In this document: positions 21,557 to 34,181 of the stretch, piece after piece
Layout: each line of letters opens with the position of its first letter
Position numbering within the stretch: position 1 is the first letter of the stretch
Assembly (NCBI GenBank): GCA_948474755.1
Contig: CAOLHI010000254.1
Location: 942,501-1,006,500, forward strand
DNA: 64,000 nt
DNA from: Ctenosaura bakeri
Taxonomy: Eukaryota > Chordata > Lepidosauria > Squamata > Iguanidae
Direction of reading: 5' to 3'
Notes under the pieces: generated by a model
Database searches by the model: none
The model's input: the letters and a program-made list of their open reading frames with translations, nothing else
What the model was told of the DNA's origin: nothing
Made by a program: the position numbers and the translations under genes

Positions 21557-24500
21557 TTGATATAAATCTTGCTATAATCTTGAGATAAAGATTCATATGA
21601 GTTTATGTGAAATTATTTATATGAAATTATTTATTAATTTATATTTAATATTGATATGAAAATGATTTCTATGAAATTGAAAAATATGTTATTTAGTTAA
21701 AATTCATTGAGTAGAATATCTTTCCAACTATACCAAACATCTCATTGGAACATCACTTGCAAAGGGCTGTTTCATGGTCATGTACAATTTGCTAAGGTGT
21801 TTTCCAGGAAGGCCTATGAATGGGAAGCGTTTGAACAGAGAGCCTGAGTGAATATAGTCCATTATTGGCTCATTTTGCTAAGGGAGAAAAAAAACATTGA
21901 ATTCACATCTCTAGATCCTGGCTGCTAGGGTTTATATAAAGTCCTGGTCAAATCTCAATTTATCTGTGAGCTCAGTGGATGGCCTTAGGTGATCTAATCT
22001 TAAAACTTCCAGTTTTAATGAGGGCAAGTAATTTTGGCTTGCTTTATGAAGTGGCCACCAAATTTATCAAGATAATTGTGTTAGCACTTCATGTGCGTGA
22101 GAAAAAGATTTTTTGTGGGCTCTGTGGACATTGGTCTTTACCATCTGAGACCTTCTAACATTTTACAGAAACGCTGACAAATAAAAATGACCATCTCCTT
22201 CAACTGAAACCTGACTGTGATTATGGGTGGCACATACTCATTTACATTTCCTCCTTTCAGTGAAATTAATTGGTAACAGAAGGAATTCATTGGTGTTAAA
22301 CCTTAGTTGGGATAATAGATTAATGCTATTGGTTGAGGCAAATAACTTTTATCATGCTGATTCTGAGTCAAAAATCTCCTTTCTCAGTTGTTGTTTCTGG
22401 TTCAAATCTTTGGCATATTTTCTCTGACCCTAAATCGTCATGCAGTAGCCTTGAAATCAAAGAAGGCCGAGTCCAAATGCACAATACAATATTTTTTCAC
22501 ACATTCAGTGTTCTGTAATTGTATTCAAAAGCCTACCTTTGTACTGTGAAGAATCTGAAAAAGCATCAGTTTCTTGCAGTTCCAACACACAGTTTGGACA
22601 TCTATTTCAACAGCAACTCAGTTCTCCCAGTGCAGTTTTAAAGTTCTGCACAAAGTTTGCTGAACTCCAGGAACTGGCAGCTGAATGGTTTATGGCATCA
22701 TCTGAGCGTTAGCAGTAGGGACCCCGTAATGTTTATTCAACAAGTCATGTTGTGACCTCTCATGAGACATTTGTACTTTGGACTGAAGTTTAAGTCAGGA
22801 AAACATTAAGTCCATGTTTCTTAGGTTTTTCAGTTCTTTGAAACCTTCATTTTTAAAAGCCTAGGCTCAACTATCTGTCTGTGTTTAATCTGTTACCACC
22901 TTGGGCCTTTACAACTGCTATTATTATCTCTATCCATTTCAACATCTGTGTTTTTAATAAATTAATAAATACTCTGATCCAAACATCAGATGCCAAACCA
23001 AACTATGACTTAATGAGAATGAGCAAAATATGGTTATTACTAATTAAATCACAATACTTTTCTATTACGTCAAAATGTAAGATGGAAAAATCATTTACAG
23101 CTCAGATCTCTGGATGGAAGATTTCCTACTGGGGAACTGTAGTGCTTAGCTTCAAGTTATTGAAATAAACAAATGACCAGTTGGAACTACTGAGGCCACA
23201 CATGTTGGTTACAGGCAGGCAGCTAGAGTAAACCAGCATAATTCAATCCATATGCACACCCAACTAGCTCCTTGCATATTTAATCCAAATTTACAAAGAC
23301 AGGATCAACAAAAATACTTACTTAACTATGTAATGTAAACTGTTTTGTTAGACTTTTGCATTTGACAAAATTCAACTGAAAAGAACTGATCAATGCAAAG
23401 CTAGAAAGAAAAGGAGAATTGCAATGCTAGTGTGTGAAAACTACCCCAGGAAAATATTTGCAAACAGCATTCATTTTCAAGACTATAGTGCAGAATGAGG
23501 ATCAAACGACATAAGACAGTTCATGTTTGTCACACTTTTAGTAATAACCTCTTTTTAAATGGAGGGTATGGGGGTGGAGCCCTGTGAGATTCAGTAGAGA
23601 GGGCGTGCAGCCCGTGGAGGTCTGGACTTTTTTAAATAGATGATGAAAGTGGCCCATGTAAGTGGTTCTTGCATTTAATGGTGCTTTAATAACCTTAGTA
23701 CCAATAATAAAATTGTCATTTGTCTAGTTCTACATTAGCACAACAAATATGAATTAAAATGGTTTTGTAAACAAGCTGTGACGGGCTTCTCAATTCCAAC
23801 AACATTTGCATCCATAACTTTAGACAGTTAGCTAAGCTCTTAGCTAGTTCAATCAACTTGTTCTGATTGGATTCAGCTGAGGTCCAGATGTAACTGAAGT
23901 TGTCTTGGTTTATTCAAGGAAGGAAAGGTTTGGTAACTGATTTGGAATACATCACCCAACCAGTTCTTGTTAGAAAATTTAAATATAGGCAACATTATAA
24001 TTTGTACTGACTGTCAAACTAACTTTTTTTGTTACTGTTTGACTAAATGAACTCTGATAAGTACTGTGAAGCAGTAAATTTATTATTCAAGTTTAATTGT
24101 ATTAAAATAGTGATCTCGTGGGTTGTTTCTTATGTACACTGGAAAAGTAATGCAGTGCTGATCTGTAGCAAACAAAAAGAGGTTGTTAAACAGAGATTAA
24201 TGGTTTCATTCCTCACGGCTGGACCAAGAACTTTTCCCACCAGATCCAGACTGGCTGGGTACTTTATTTTTCCTTTACGTTCTCCTCACTGTAACCACAA
24301 TGCATAGCCAATCCTTCCTCCCAGCATTTCTGATGAAGAAACCTAGCGTCAGCATGGTATTTTTTGGCAGTGACTACTGGCATCAACCCCACAGCTGATC
24401 CAGTGCCCACACATCAGTTCCACATTTTCCTCAGCAGCATGAAAGAACAGCCAGGAAACCAGCTGTTGGCAGGGATGAGCAGGGGGCATAGATTCACAGC

Positions 24501-25114
24501 TGTGGCCACATCAGGCAGCATAGGATGTAGAATATACCACCAGCAGTTAAGGAGTCATAGCAAAGGACAAAGCCCTGTGGCCAACCAATAGAAGGCCATC
24601 TGAGACACTTTGGCTCAGAAAATGGCTGGCATTGTGCCACCCTCACATAGTCTAACATCAATTTACAAGTCTCATCCTGGAACTACATTTCCTCTGTCAC
24701 TCTCTTTTGTTCAGTAATGGAGCAACTGCCCCTTGCTGTCTGACATTCCTCTGAAATCTTAAAGGCTGCTAACTCCTAGCATCAGTCTCTGTGTCCTAGC
24801 AACACTGATATCTCTTCCATTACCCTGTCTATGAGTTATTTTGTCTAGATCCAACTATATATGGCGTATCTGCTTGCATAAATTTTTTGCACTTTTTTTG
24901 TTAAAAGTAAAATTTTAAATTACACAATTGCAAAGCTAAATAGAAATAACCAATTACAACAATTATTAATTTTACACGAAACAGGAACATAAACACTAAT
25001 AAAAGAAAGAACAGCAAGAAAGAGATACCTACAATATACATACACATAAAATAACTAAAATAAAACACTACGGATTTTAAAAATGGTTTCCAGCATTCTC
25101 AACATAGACTCTAA

Positions 25115-25204
25115 GGCTATTTCCACACTACATTGTTATAGTGCTATTATTCCACATTTAGACATCCTGTGGAATACTGGGGTTTCTAGCTTACTGAGGG
25201 TTTA
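25115..25204. mobile_element. Half copy of the palindromic MITE
   Basis: GGCTATTTCCACACTACATT followed by TATAGTGCTATTATTCCAC and CATCCTGTGGAATACTGGGG matches one arm of the element at 49837-50026. The second arm is absent. Confidence 0.7.
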
Positions 25205-28200
25205 GTCATTCATCTTGGAGAATACTGAATTCTGTGCATGTTACTTGGTTAGAAGTATGCTGAACTCTGTTTTATGTAGGATTCTGTAGGCCTTACCACT
25301 CTGGTGAACTTTGTTGTTAACTGCCATCAAGATAGTAAGACTTCATTTGGCTAACAAAATTTTCAACAATTTGTAATAAACTTGGGAGAAGCTATTGTTT
25401 GGGAATGGGCAGGCTCATATAGGAGAAGCCTACCCTTCAGCTATCCTGGCCTCAAACCATTTAATAATTTGTTGCTCAAAGCCAATCCCTTAAATCAAGT
25501 TCTGAAGCAAATTGGAATGTATACAGCATTGGCACTGATGCCAAGTGGCCTCTGCAAGTATCACAATATTTCATTGTAAGTATTAAAATAGATAGATTGT
25601 ATTATGTTAAGTTACAATGGTTAGGTTTGCAGACCTTTTCCAGACTTTTTAAAAGCAGTAATTTTTATCTGAACTTTTTAAAATCAGAAGACTTTATTTA
25701 TCCAGAGTACTAAATTATATATCATCTATATATATTTATAATTTTCAAGGAATTCATTTTATCTGTTAGAAAACCATGTTAGTGTACACTGCTTTGGGAA
25801 CCCTGGTGGACTGGCAGTGAAAATATTTTTAAAAATTGAATTATTATTATTTTTTAAATAACTCTTGGCTGAAAACTCTGTGTTTGAAAGAGCTGTACAA
25901 TAATGATCAATTCATAAAATCAATTTTTAAACTTTAATCTTTGATAGTGGAAAACTGCTGGCACTTACTTAATTTGGACACTGAAATGTACTCAGCTTAA
26001 CTTCATACCTGTTAGTTGAGCAGAGAAGAACATCCATACGATATATCAGTATAGCTTAATTAATCCCCGTCCCCAGCGTAGGGAATCAGACTTGAAATTG
26101 TGGAGACCTAACTAGCCACGCATTGTTGACCAGGACATAACTGTCATACATCATAGAATTGCTACACTTTTGTTCTTTGCACAGGGCAAGTCTTAACATA
26201 CTCGTGAAATCTTATTATTCTCTTCAGATATAATCTACCACTCTATCTGAACATATGTTGGCCTGATGACTAAATGCTTTATCATTGCCCTTTATTCTTT
26301 GGTCTTCTTAAATCTCATAAGAAAAAATATTAGCTGCAAATATAAGACAGGAATTCATACTGGATTTAAGGATAATTTATTATTCCTACCTAGATGTGCC
26401 AACTTCCAGAAGCAATTAACTTGCCAGAATTAAGGGATATTTGCCTATATTTCTATATATCAAGCTTACAGGCATATTCTGACATATGTGTGGAAAAATA
26501 TGATCCTTTCTGAAGCAAGTCTATTGAACGTCTGTACTGTGGAGAGAGAGAAAAATGCAAAAATAGAATATGCTGATATATTGAGACTTGCTTTTTTTGT
26601 CCCAGTTCCCAATCTCAATTCAACAACTAAGAGGTTTTTCAAATCCTAAATTTGACTTTGGAGCATTTGGAGTTTGGAAGCTCATTCAGATGCTCTAAGA
26701 AAATCTCTACTCAGAATTAAATAACAGTGTTACTTCCAAATAACACTTTTTACAGATAATGCTCTTTCTGTAATCTTGTTACCTTACTTCCCCTCAACAA
26801 GGAAGATCTAAAGGAACAAAGCTCCTGTTATCTTAATACTTTAAGGAAACTTCACTGATGAGCTTCAGTGTCTTAAAAGTTAAGCTATCCAGGACCACTT
26901 AGAATTTTCACTGATAGCCTTTCATAGTTTTTTAAAATTTACTTTCACTGCTGCATCATCCAAAACAATTGTTTTATTTTGTGACAGCCTTCATGTTCTT
27001 TTGCAGTTTGTTTTAGAGGCAGCAGTTTTGGCCTCAGAATCTCTTAGACCAAATTTTACTGTAAACCAAATGAAAGCCAATTAATCAAGACAACAATTCT
27101 TGGGTTTAGGCATCAAGACCTCCCTTCTGTAATAGTTGCTACATATTGCATACATTTTTAAAATGGGCATGTTATTAATTTTAATGGAGTTTTGAGGTTT
27201 GTTTTTTATTTGCTTGTGATTGGTTTCCCCAGAGAATTTTGCAGGTCATAACTATTCCAGTAAGCTTAAAAAAATAAAAACAAAATACTTGTAGCCAAAT
27301 GACTGGATGTAGTACTCCATTGTGCAATATGTGACAACTTCAAATTCAGTCAACTGCATCCAAAAATCACAAAACTTAAACTACTTTAATTTGAAATGCA
27401 GCTGGCATTTTCATCCACAAATGGTGGTTAAATGTAAATTTCCCTGTTTACATACACTAAAGTGTGGGGACCTGCCTTGTTTTCTAGTATTTGGCCCCAA
27501 CTCATAGCTTTAAACTGTACATATTTTGGAAAGTTCATTCACATGGAATCTTATATTTAACAGTTTCATGGGGTTGTTTCTTTGGGACGAAAGGAGTTTC
27601 TCAAGAGCCTTTTTTTTTCTTTGCTCCCAGTGAAAAGAGGAGAGCAAAGCCATCCGCTTACCACAAAGCAGTCCCACCACAAAGGAAAGATTAAGGGTTT
27701 AGGGAGAGGTCAATGTGGGTTTTTCTCTAACTAAACACTTTCCTAAAGTTTCCTTGTGGAAAAAATAATGAAGTCATCTAAGAGTTTTTAAAGAATTTTT
27801 ATTTCTTTTTCACCGTCTGCATTCGCTTGTCTTCTCAGCATGGATGTTTAATCTTTCTAGGCTTTGTGAATTGGCCCAAATGAATAAGTGGTGAGCTGTC
27901 TCTCTAGGAGCTAGCGGCTTATTCTAAGGCCCTAATCACTGAGTAAACACATCTTTGCCCTCTCTCTCTTACAACTGCTATATAATAGTGGAGATTCTAG
28001 CACAGTAACCTGGATATTGCAGGGATCCACGCTTTGAAATGCAGAATGGCTGATCCTCCAAAACAGACAGTGCCTGATCTTCTCCAGCCTCTTTCTTCTT
28101 TTTTAAATTAAATATCACTGCAGAGATGCTGTTTTATTGCCTGATATTGTGCATTAGTGCCCTGGATTTTCAAGTTTAGTTTCAGTCAACATTGTTGGCT

Positions 28201-28804
28201 GCACTTATATGGAACTGTGCATGTTAGGCTTATTGGTGGCCTTTCCTGGCACATGTGTACTTGGTTTTGAATCACTTTTTAAATTAAAGCAGGCAAACAT
28301 TAATGTAAATGTCTAATCCCTTTTCCAAAGTCTACTGTTCAAATGTTCTGTGCTTTTGAAAATAGATTTTAGAACTTTCCCAAACCTATTCTCTGATTCT
28401 TATTAAACTAAACGAATTGTTACAAGATAATTCCTTATGTATCTAGCATATTTATTTTCAGCTGGAATTTTTTTAGTTAAACACATTGGCTAGGAATTAA
28501 AGAGCTTTGAGCTAGAGTATGGCTTGTGTTACTTTAAAAAAAAAAAATTCAAATAACAGGCCCTGCATTATAGATCACAAAACTATTTCTGAAGGTCACT
28601 TCAGTTTCAAAATTACTTTGCCATGGGAACTGATGTTCCAAAAACAAAGTTCTAAAGTCCACAAGCTGAGCTAATTGCACCTTGGCCACATCACTTGGAG
28701 GCAGGTTTGAATAGATCCTGAAAAAAATAGTTCTTGTAATCAACATTGTTGCACAGTCATTGTTAACATACCTCTCTCTAACACCTTGCCTGATGATGGT
28801 AGCT

Positions 28805-29020
28805 GTAGCTGTGTGCCTTCGAGTTGTTTCTGACTTATGGTGACCCTTTCATGGGGTCTTCTTAGCAAGATTTGTTCAGAGCCTTTGCCTTACTTTGAGG
28901 TTGAGAGACTGTGACATGCCCAAGGTCATTCAGTGGGTTTCTATGGCTGAACAGCGATTCAAATCTGGGTCACCCAGAATCCCAGTCCAGTGCTCAAATG
29001 ACTACACCATGCTGACTTTC
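28805..29020 (-). mobile_element. tRNA-derived SINE (CORE/MIR-like body)
   Basis: Read on the minus strand it has the tRNA-like head with a TGGTGTAGTCATTTGAGC-type A box, then the CORE-like segment TGACCTTGGGCATG and the tail GGTCACCATAAGTCAG with GGCACACAGC. The same family occurs at 33626-33873, 51186-51411 and 52469-52667. Confidence 0.8.
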
Positions 29021-29088
29021 GGTGGTAGATGACAAAATTTTTAATTAAATTTTTATTAATGTTTTCCACGATGAACATGACAAATGTA

Positions 29089-29176
29089 TAGAGAGAGAGA
29101 GAAAGAAAAGAAATAGAAAAAGAAAAAGAGGGAAAGAAAAGAAAAAGAAAACAAAAGAAAAACAAAAGAGAAGAGA
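29089..29176. repeat. Purine tract, (GA)n/(GAAA)n
   Basis: Nearly 90 bp of the + strand contain almost only A and G (GAGAGAGAGAGAAAGAAAAG and similar), with a few C and T interruptions. Confidence 0.9.
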
Positions 29177-30405
29177 AAACCAAAAGGAATCAACTCCCTC
29201 ATTCCAAGCCTCTGAAAAAGAGAGAGAGATCTACCATATTCATCATCTTCTTCCCCCAATATATGCTTTCTAAAAAAGAAAACATATAAGCTTTCTGGGG
29301 GTTTTGTTAACATGCCTGGCATGATATACATACCGGTATTCCTTCTTTCAGCTTCTATTTGTTACAGCATACTTGCATCAAAAAAAATTGCACTGTAAAT
29401 AACCATAATAACTCTAATGCCGCTCATTGTTTTAAATACTGCTAACTGACTTAATTACATATTATTTTCAGTAGTTAATAATAATAATTTCCTGATTACT
29501 TCTTAGACAGCATTTTAAAAACAACAACAACAAAACAAAAAATCCTGGAAGTGTGTACATGGAATTACATTTTCTGCAAATTGAGCCAGATTCTAAAGTG
29601 CTACAGCAATTTTCACAAGCTTATCACAAGCTAAAACACTAGTTTCATTTAAAAAAAGATAATTATAACAAAAACAATATATTTGTTGAATAAATTGAAT
29701 ATACTTCCCAGTCTCTGGTATTTTTATTTAAGTGGCCTGGGAAACTGGTGGATGATCAGACATTAAGAGGAACAAAAATACTGTTTCCATATAGCTACAA
29801 TGTTGAGATGAATATGCCTGGACGAACAAGGAAAAAATCTTAATATTAGGAATTACATTACTTGCAGTTTGTAGAATACAGAGTTACTCTAGATCCAGAG
29901 ATGGGGAGCTCTGAATTCTAGGAAATGTTCGGCTGCTACTGAAAGCAACATCCCTTTCCTTAGTTCTCCTTCAATGTGTAGCAACATCTTCCCTCCTCGT
30001 GTTATTTTATTAAAATCAGACATTGATTGTGGTAACTGTTGGATGTAGACATATTCTAAATTACTTTTTGGTAATCCTAAGAAAATGTGATCATAGCACT
30101 GCTTCTTTCTGTGAAAAATATATATAATAATTATTTTACAGAATAATTCAAATACCCTGGAATATAGATTTTGGCCATTTTTTTCTTTTTGCAAGAACAG
30201 GAAGCAATGTTAAAGAAAAACAATATTAATTAGAAGATTTGTGCGTAGCAACATATCTGAATTTCTCCACTGAGATCATTAGGGAGCTTCCAAAATATTT
30301 GATCAGGACTGAGGCATAAATTGTATTTCAGTTTGAAACCATGTTAGGTGTATATTGCAATTTATTCTGAATAATATGCTGATACTTTCCCCTTGTTTTT
30401 TTCAG

Positions 30406-30560
30406 AGAAAGCTTCTTGCTGTCTACCTCCACCATGATGAAAGTGTGCTGACTAATGTGTTCTGTTCTCAAATGCTTTGTGCCGAATCTATTGTTTCCTA
30501 CCTTAGTCAGAACTTTATAACCTGGGCATGGGATATGACAAAAGAAGCAAATAGAGCAAG
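30406..30560 (+). CDS. FAF1: FAF1 exon, UAS domain core
   Basis: A 155-bp exon behind a long T-rich acceptor (TTTTTTTCAG) and followed by donor GTAGGT. It starts in phase 0 and ends two bases into an Arg codon. The product includes RKLLAVYLHHDESVLTNVF and CAESIVSYLSQNFITWAWD, nearly identical to human FAF1 residues about 372-422. It forms the central sheet and helices of the UAS domain; the segment VYLHHDES-NVFCS occupies the place of the thioredoxin active-site loop. It lies between the two largest introns of the window (12.4 and 21.4 kb). Confidence 0.98.
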
Positions 30561-30929
30561 GTAGGTGGTTTTAAAGGGATTTAAGATTCTGATAAATTTT
30601 GTGCATATTTGTAATCTAAGCTCTGTAATTCAGTGTCAATTTAAATAAGGAATGGGCTATTTTATGGTGTCAAGAGGAGCACACTGTGATAGTTCACAGT
30701 CCTCCAAAGGCTACACACTTCTGGCATTCGCATCAAAAATTGTTCCATCCCTAATCTAAAAAGTTTGCATGATGCTTTTCATTTGCTATATGTTGATCAG
30801 TAACAGGCTAATGTTGTCAGGATACATTCTTAACTTGGCAGGATACTATCATGCTATATGTCCTCTTTGCGCCTTTCTTTTAGCAGTCTTCTTGACTTCT
30901 TTCTCTCTGCTGAGATGAACAGCTAGGAA

Positions 30930-31575
30930 AGAATTATGAATAATAGGGTGAGGAAATGGGTGTATCACAGCTATTTTGAAGTAGAGTCTCTAGGTGAAGA
31001 CCTGGGGGAGAAAATTACCACTGGAGTGACATTTCAGTGGTTGAGGTATAGAGTGCTTCTGTCCATGATGTCAGGAGTTTCAACAGTGACATTTTGGCTA
31101 CATAAAAATTTACAAGTGACTGCTCCCAGGAAATGGAACATCCTTGCAAGGGAAGCTTGACAGGCTCTCTACCTGCTCTCCCTCTACCAGGAGGCGAAAA
31201 CCTTTTTATTCAAGTAGGCTTTTGACAATTGATTGGCTGCTGAGAAAGGTGCTTTTAACAGATTGGTGGTGTGCTTTTTTTTGTATATGTGTTTTAAAAT
31301 GCCTTTTAATTCAGTAGGCCTAAGTCTATTCATTAGTCCTAGCTAGAGTATATCCACTGAATTAGTAGAACTCAAATAAATGTTGGCTTACAAGTTTACC
31401 ATTGATTCAGTAGATTGGCTCTAGTTGGGCTGTAGTGTTTTAATATTATAATTTATTTGTGTTTTTTACAGTTGTAACATTTAATCTATTTTGATCTGTG
31501 CCTCTTTTTAATTTTGCTGTGAGTCTCCACAAGTCGCAGTCCCTGGGAACAGATGAAATAACATAAAATAAACAC
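30930..31575 (+). mobile_element. L2-like LINE, 3' end
   Basis: A short frame near 31115-31160 reads TAPRKWNILAREA and is followed, after a stop, by sequence that would encode LLSLYQEAKTFLFK. This resembles the C-terminus of L2-type reverse-transcriptase proteins (WNxLPREAR...SLxxFRRxLKTFLFK). The 3' UTR-like part runs to about 31575. The left border is uncertain. Confidence 0.6.
31310..31440. repeat. Palindromic repeat remnant
   Basis: Decayed inverted segments around TTCAGTAGGCCTAAGTC and GATTCAGTAGATTGGC resemble the family at 3115-3200. It overlaps the 3' UTR-like end of the L2-like LINE, so the two borders cannot be separated by eye. Confidence 0.35.
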
Positions 31576-33470
31576 TTGGAAAAAATGTTTAGGGGTGTTA
31601 CAAGGAGATATGAGTTTCCTGAGGAAGTTGGACTACAACAGTCTCCAGGGCCTGGGGAATTAGAAATGAAAGGGCTTGCTATTGTGGAATGAATGAAATG
31701 GCATCATTTTGTTTAGAAGGGCATCTGTAAGGTATATGCAAGTCACTACTGGTTCCTGCATGCTATGGAAATATATAGACTCCCTTATGTGGATTTGCAT
31801 TTGTAACATAGGAATGAAGCCTTAGCTCTACAACCACTCTTTCACCATCTGCTCCTTTGTTATTGATGGCTTATAATGCACCATATGAAGTTTAGCTTCA
31901 TGTGCCTTTGTACAGAGCTCATGCGGGCTCATTTTGTGATATGAAAAGCACTTTGTGATATGTAGAATTGCTACACTGGATTTAACCTGTTTTATTTGAC
32001 TGCAAGCAAAGGAATATTATTTTGCAGCTTTGTTATTATGGGTGAGACAGGACCTTTAACACTCTTTTCTGGTGATATAATTGTTAGGCCTTATATTGCA
32101 AATAACTGTCTGCCAGTAATAATTCTTCCTTCTTTTCTTCCTTCCATATTATGTTATTCATTGTAAGGCTTTTCATAGAAGCTGTCTGATTTAGCTTTTC
32201 AGTGTGATTTTCTGCTTTTTATATCTAAAGCAGCCTATGAGTGATGACTATTTTTATGAGAGGTCTTAAAGTAATAAGAAGACATGCTTTTCATTCAGTT
32301 ACAGATGTTGATTTCATATTGTTATTGATATACCTGCTGTTTAATGCAAACTGAACAGTTTGGGAAAATATTTGCCTTTCTGTTGGATGGCAATTCACTG
32401 GCATGTGCATTTTCTCCCATTACCCAAGTGTAATGTTTCAAATTCAGACTGAATGATGCAATGGATTTACTTAGCAAACCACAAAGTGCACTAATACATT
32501 TAAGTATAATCATAATTTTAATTTAACTGCCATTGTTTACCAGCACATTTATTTCTTTTACTTCTTCTTGAAAGAAGGATAAAAAGTAGTTTCAAAAATA
32601 TGAATGAAGCATCAGTGCTTTTAACAACGTGTGGACAAGAGGTTGGGCCAAATTTTATAGTATTGCCATTCACTTGGAATAAGAAGTTCCCTCCTTTCCT
32701 TTTATCCAACAACTGGTTGTGGAAGGAAACACTATTTCTAAACCATCTGCAGTGGCTAAGTTCAGGCGACTACCTGCTGTTATATTGTTCTAGTCTCTGT
32801 TTAATTCTCTGGTTTCTTTTATTTTGCATTGACAAAAAATTGTGGTGTAGTTTCTTTTGAAAAACTGTGTTTGAGGGAGTTTTTTTTATGACTGACAATC
32901 AATAGACATGTCGTTGCTTTGTTGTGCTTTACTAAAGAAGTCTATTAAGTAGCACAACTTTGATACACTAGTTATAAGAGTTTGCAGGTTACAGAGACAC
33001 CTGTGGTGACCAAAGCGATAGAAGCTGCTTATTAGAAAGAGTCTGTACAGCTGTGTCCTATTAACTCCTTATGACACTTTTAGAAACACTACATAAAGGG
33101 CTTGTTTAAGGCTTTATAGCCATTCTCAATGAATCTAGAACCTGATTGTGAAATACAATAAGATGCTTAAGACTATGCTTCTTTGTTTTGCTATCAGTTT
33201 ATGACAAAGAAACTGTCATGTAGCAGGAAGGTTTTCAAATGTCTACATAAACAAAATACCACTAATTCTTAATTTATACATAGCAGCATAAATTACTCTT
33301 TGATTTTAGAGCTCTTCTGTGGTGTAGTGCTCAGAGAGGAATTGCTAGTTACAGATCATAGTGCTTTAACATGGAAAGAGAGAACCATATACATCTGATA
33401 GTGAGGCATAACATTAAATTAATATCATAATATATTAAATATACAAAGTTGCAGTTATGGTAGTTGAACT

Positions 33471-33545
33471 GGTTTTATTGTGTAGGTTCTATGTAATATA
33501 TAATATTATATATAATGTTATATAATTATATAAAACATTGTATAA
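33471..33545. repeat. AT-rich palindromic tract
   Basis: About 75 bp of TA-rich sequence with repeated TATAATATTATATATAATG units that can fold back on themselves. It looks like an expanded AT microsatellite. Confidence 0.6.
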
Positions 33546-33625
33546 TGTTAAGTTTTTGATAAGAATGTGATATGAAGCTACCACTTCTGTGTTATTAGGA
33601 CAGTTCAGTGTAAGATATCTTACTG

Positions 33626-33873
33626 GAAGCCAGCGTGCTGTAGTGTTTTGAGTGTTGGAACTATAGCTCTGGAGACCAGGGTTCAAATCTACACTCTGCC
33701 ACAGAAACCCACTGAATGACCTTGGGCAAGCCACATACTCTCAGCCCCAGAGAATGGCAAAAGGAAGTCCCTCCTGAATAAATCTTGCCAAGAAAATACC
33801 CATGATAAGTTCACCTTAGGCTTACTAGAACTCAACAGTCAATTTAAAGGTACACAGCAACAACAATAACAAT
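33626..33873 (+). mobile_element. tRNA-derived SINE (CORE/MIR-like body)
   Basis: The best-preserved sense copy of the family. Head GAAGCCAGCGTGCTGTAGTG, B box GGGTTCAAATC, CORE-like ATGACCTTGGGCAAGCCAC, body AATCTTGCCAAGAAAATACC and an (AAC)n tail (CAACAACAATAACAA). It lies about 80 bp upstream of a 5S-derived SINE in the opposite orientation. Confidence 0.85.
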
Positions 33874-33949
33874 CAGTTATTGAGAACTTCGTCAGTGACT
33901 TGGATCCTAGGATGAAGAAAAGCTTCCTATCTTTTTTTTTCAGCAATCC

Positions 33950-34181
33950 GATGTGTGCGAATGTGTTACTTCAAGTCACCTGTTGACTTATGTCAATTCC
34001 ATGAATTTCATAGAGTGTTCAGAGGAAAGGAATACACAGAAATGGTTTTACCATTTCCTTCCTCTGAAATATAGCCTGTAGCACCTGGTATTTGTTTGCA
34101 GTGTTCCATCAAAGTACTAAGCAGAGAAGAACCTGCTTAGCTTCCGAGATCAGATGGGATCTGGTGCCTGTGGGGAGTCTG
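33950..34181 (-). mobile_element. 5S-rRNA-derived SINE
   Basis: On the minus strand, from about 34181 downward, the head reads CATCTGATCTCGGAAGCTAA GCAG, then TTAGTACTTTGATGG and a CAGGTGCTACAGGC end. This follows 5S rRNA over about 110 bp, including the internal promoter region. The body that follows (GGAAATGGTAAAACCATTTC, ATGAAATTCATGG, ACATAAGTCAACAGGTGAC) belongs to the SINE. Such 5S-headed SINEs are known in squamates (5S-Sauria type). It is a SINE, not a 5S gene: the head has many substitutions and no proper terminator follows. Confidence 0.85.

Larger units (their letters stand above)
18037..30405 (+). other. FAF1 intron, 12.4 kb, repeat-poor
   Basis: A 12,369-bp intron. Recognisable elements are few: a palindromic pogo/Tigger-like element at 21133-21556, a half MITE at 25115-25204, a SINE at 28805-29020 and a purine tract at 29089-29176. 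The stretches 18.4-21.1 kb, 21.6-24.1 kb and 25.3-28.8 kb are AT-rich and show no repeat I can name. A somewhat GC-richer, unclassified block lies at about 24200-24850. Confidence 0.75.

Noticed and set aside
29056..29331. A Phe/Ser/Leu-rich minus-strand open frame resembling a membrane protein
   Set aside because: It is the translation of the complementary strand of a GAAA/GA purine tract.
34080..34181. A 5S rRNA gene on the minus strand
   Set aside because: The 5S-like part carries many substitutions and continues into a SINE body instead of a T-run terminator.
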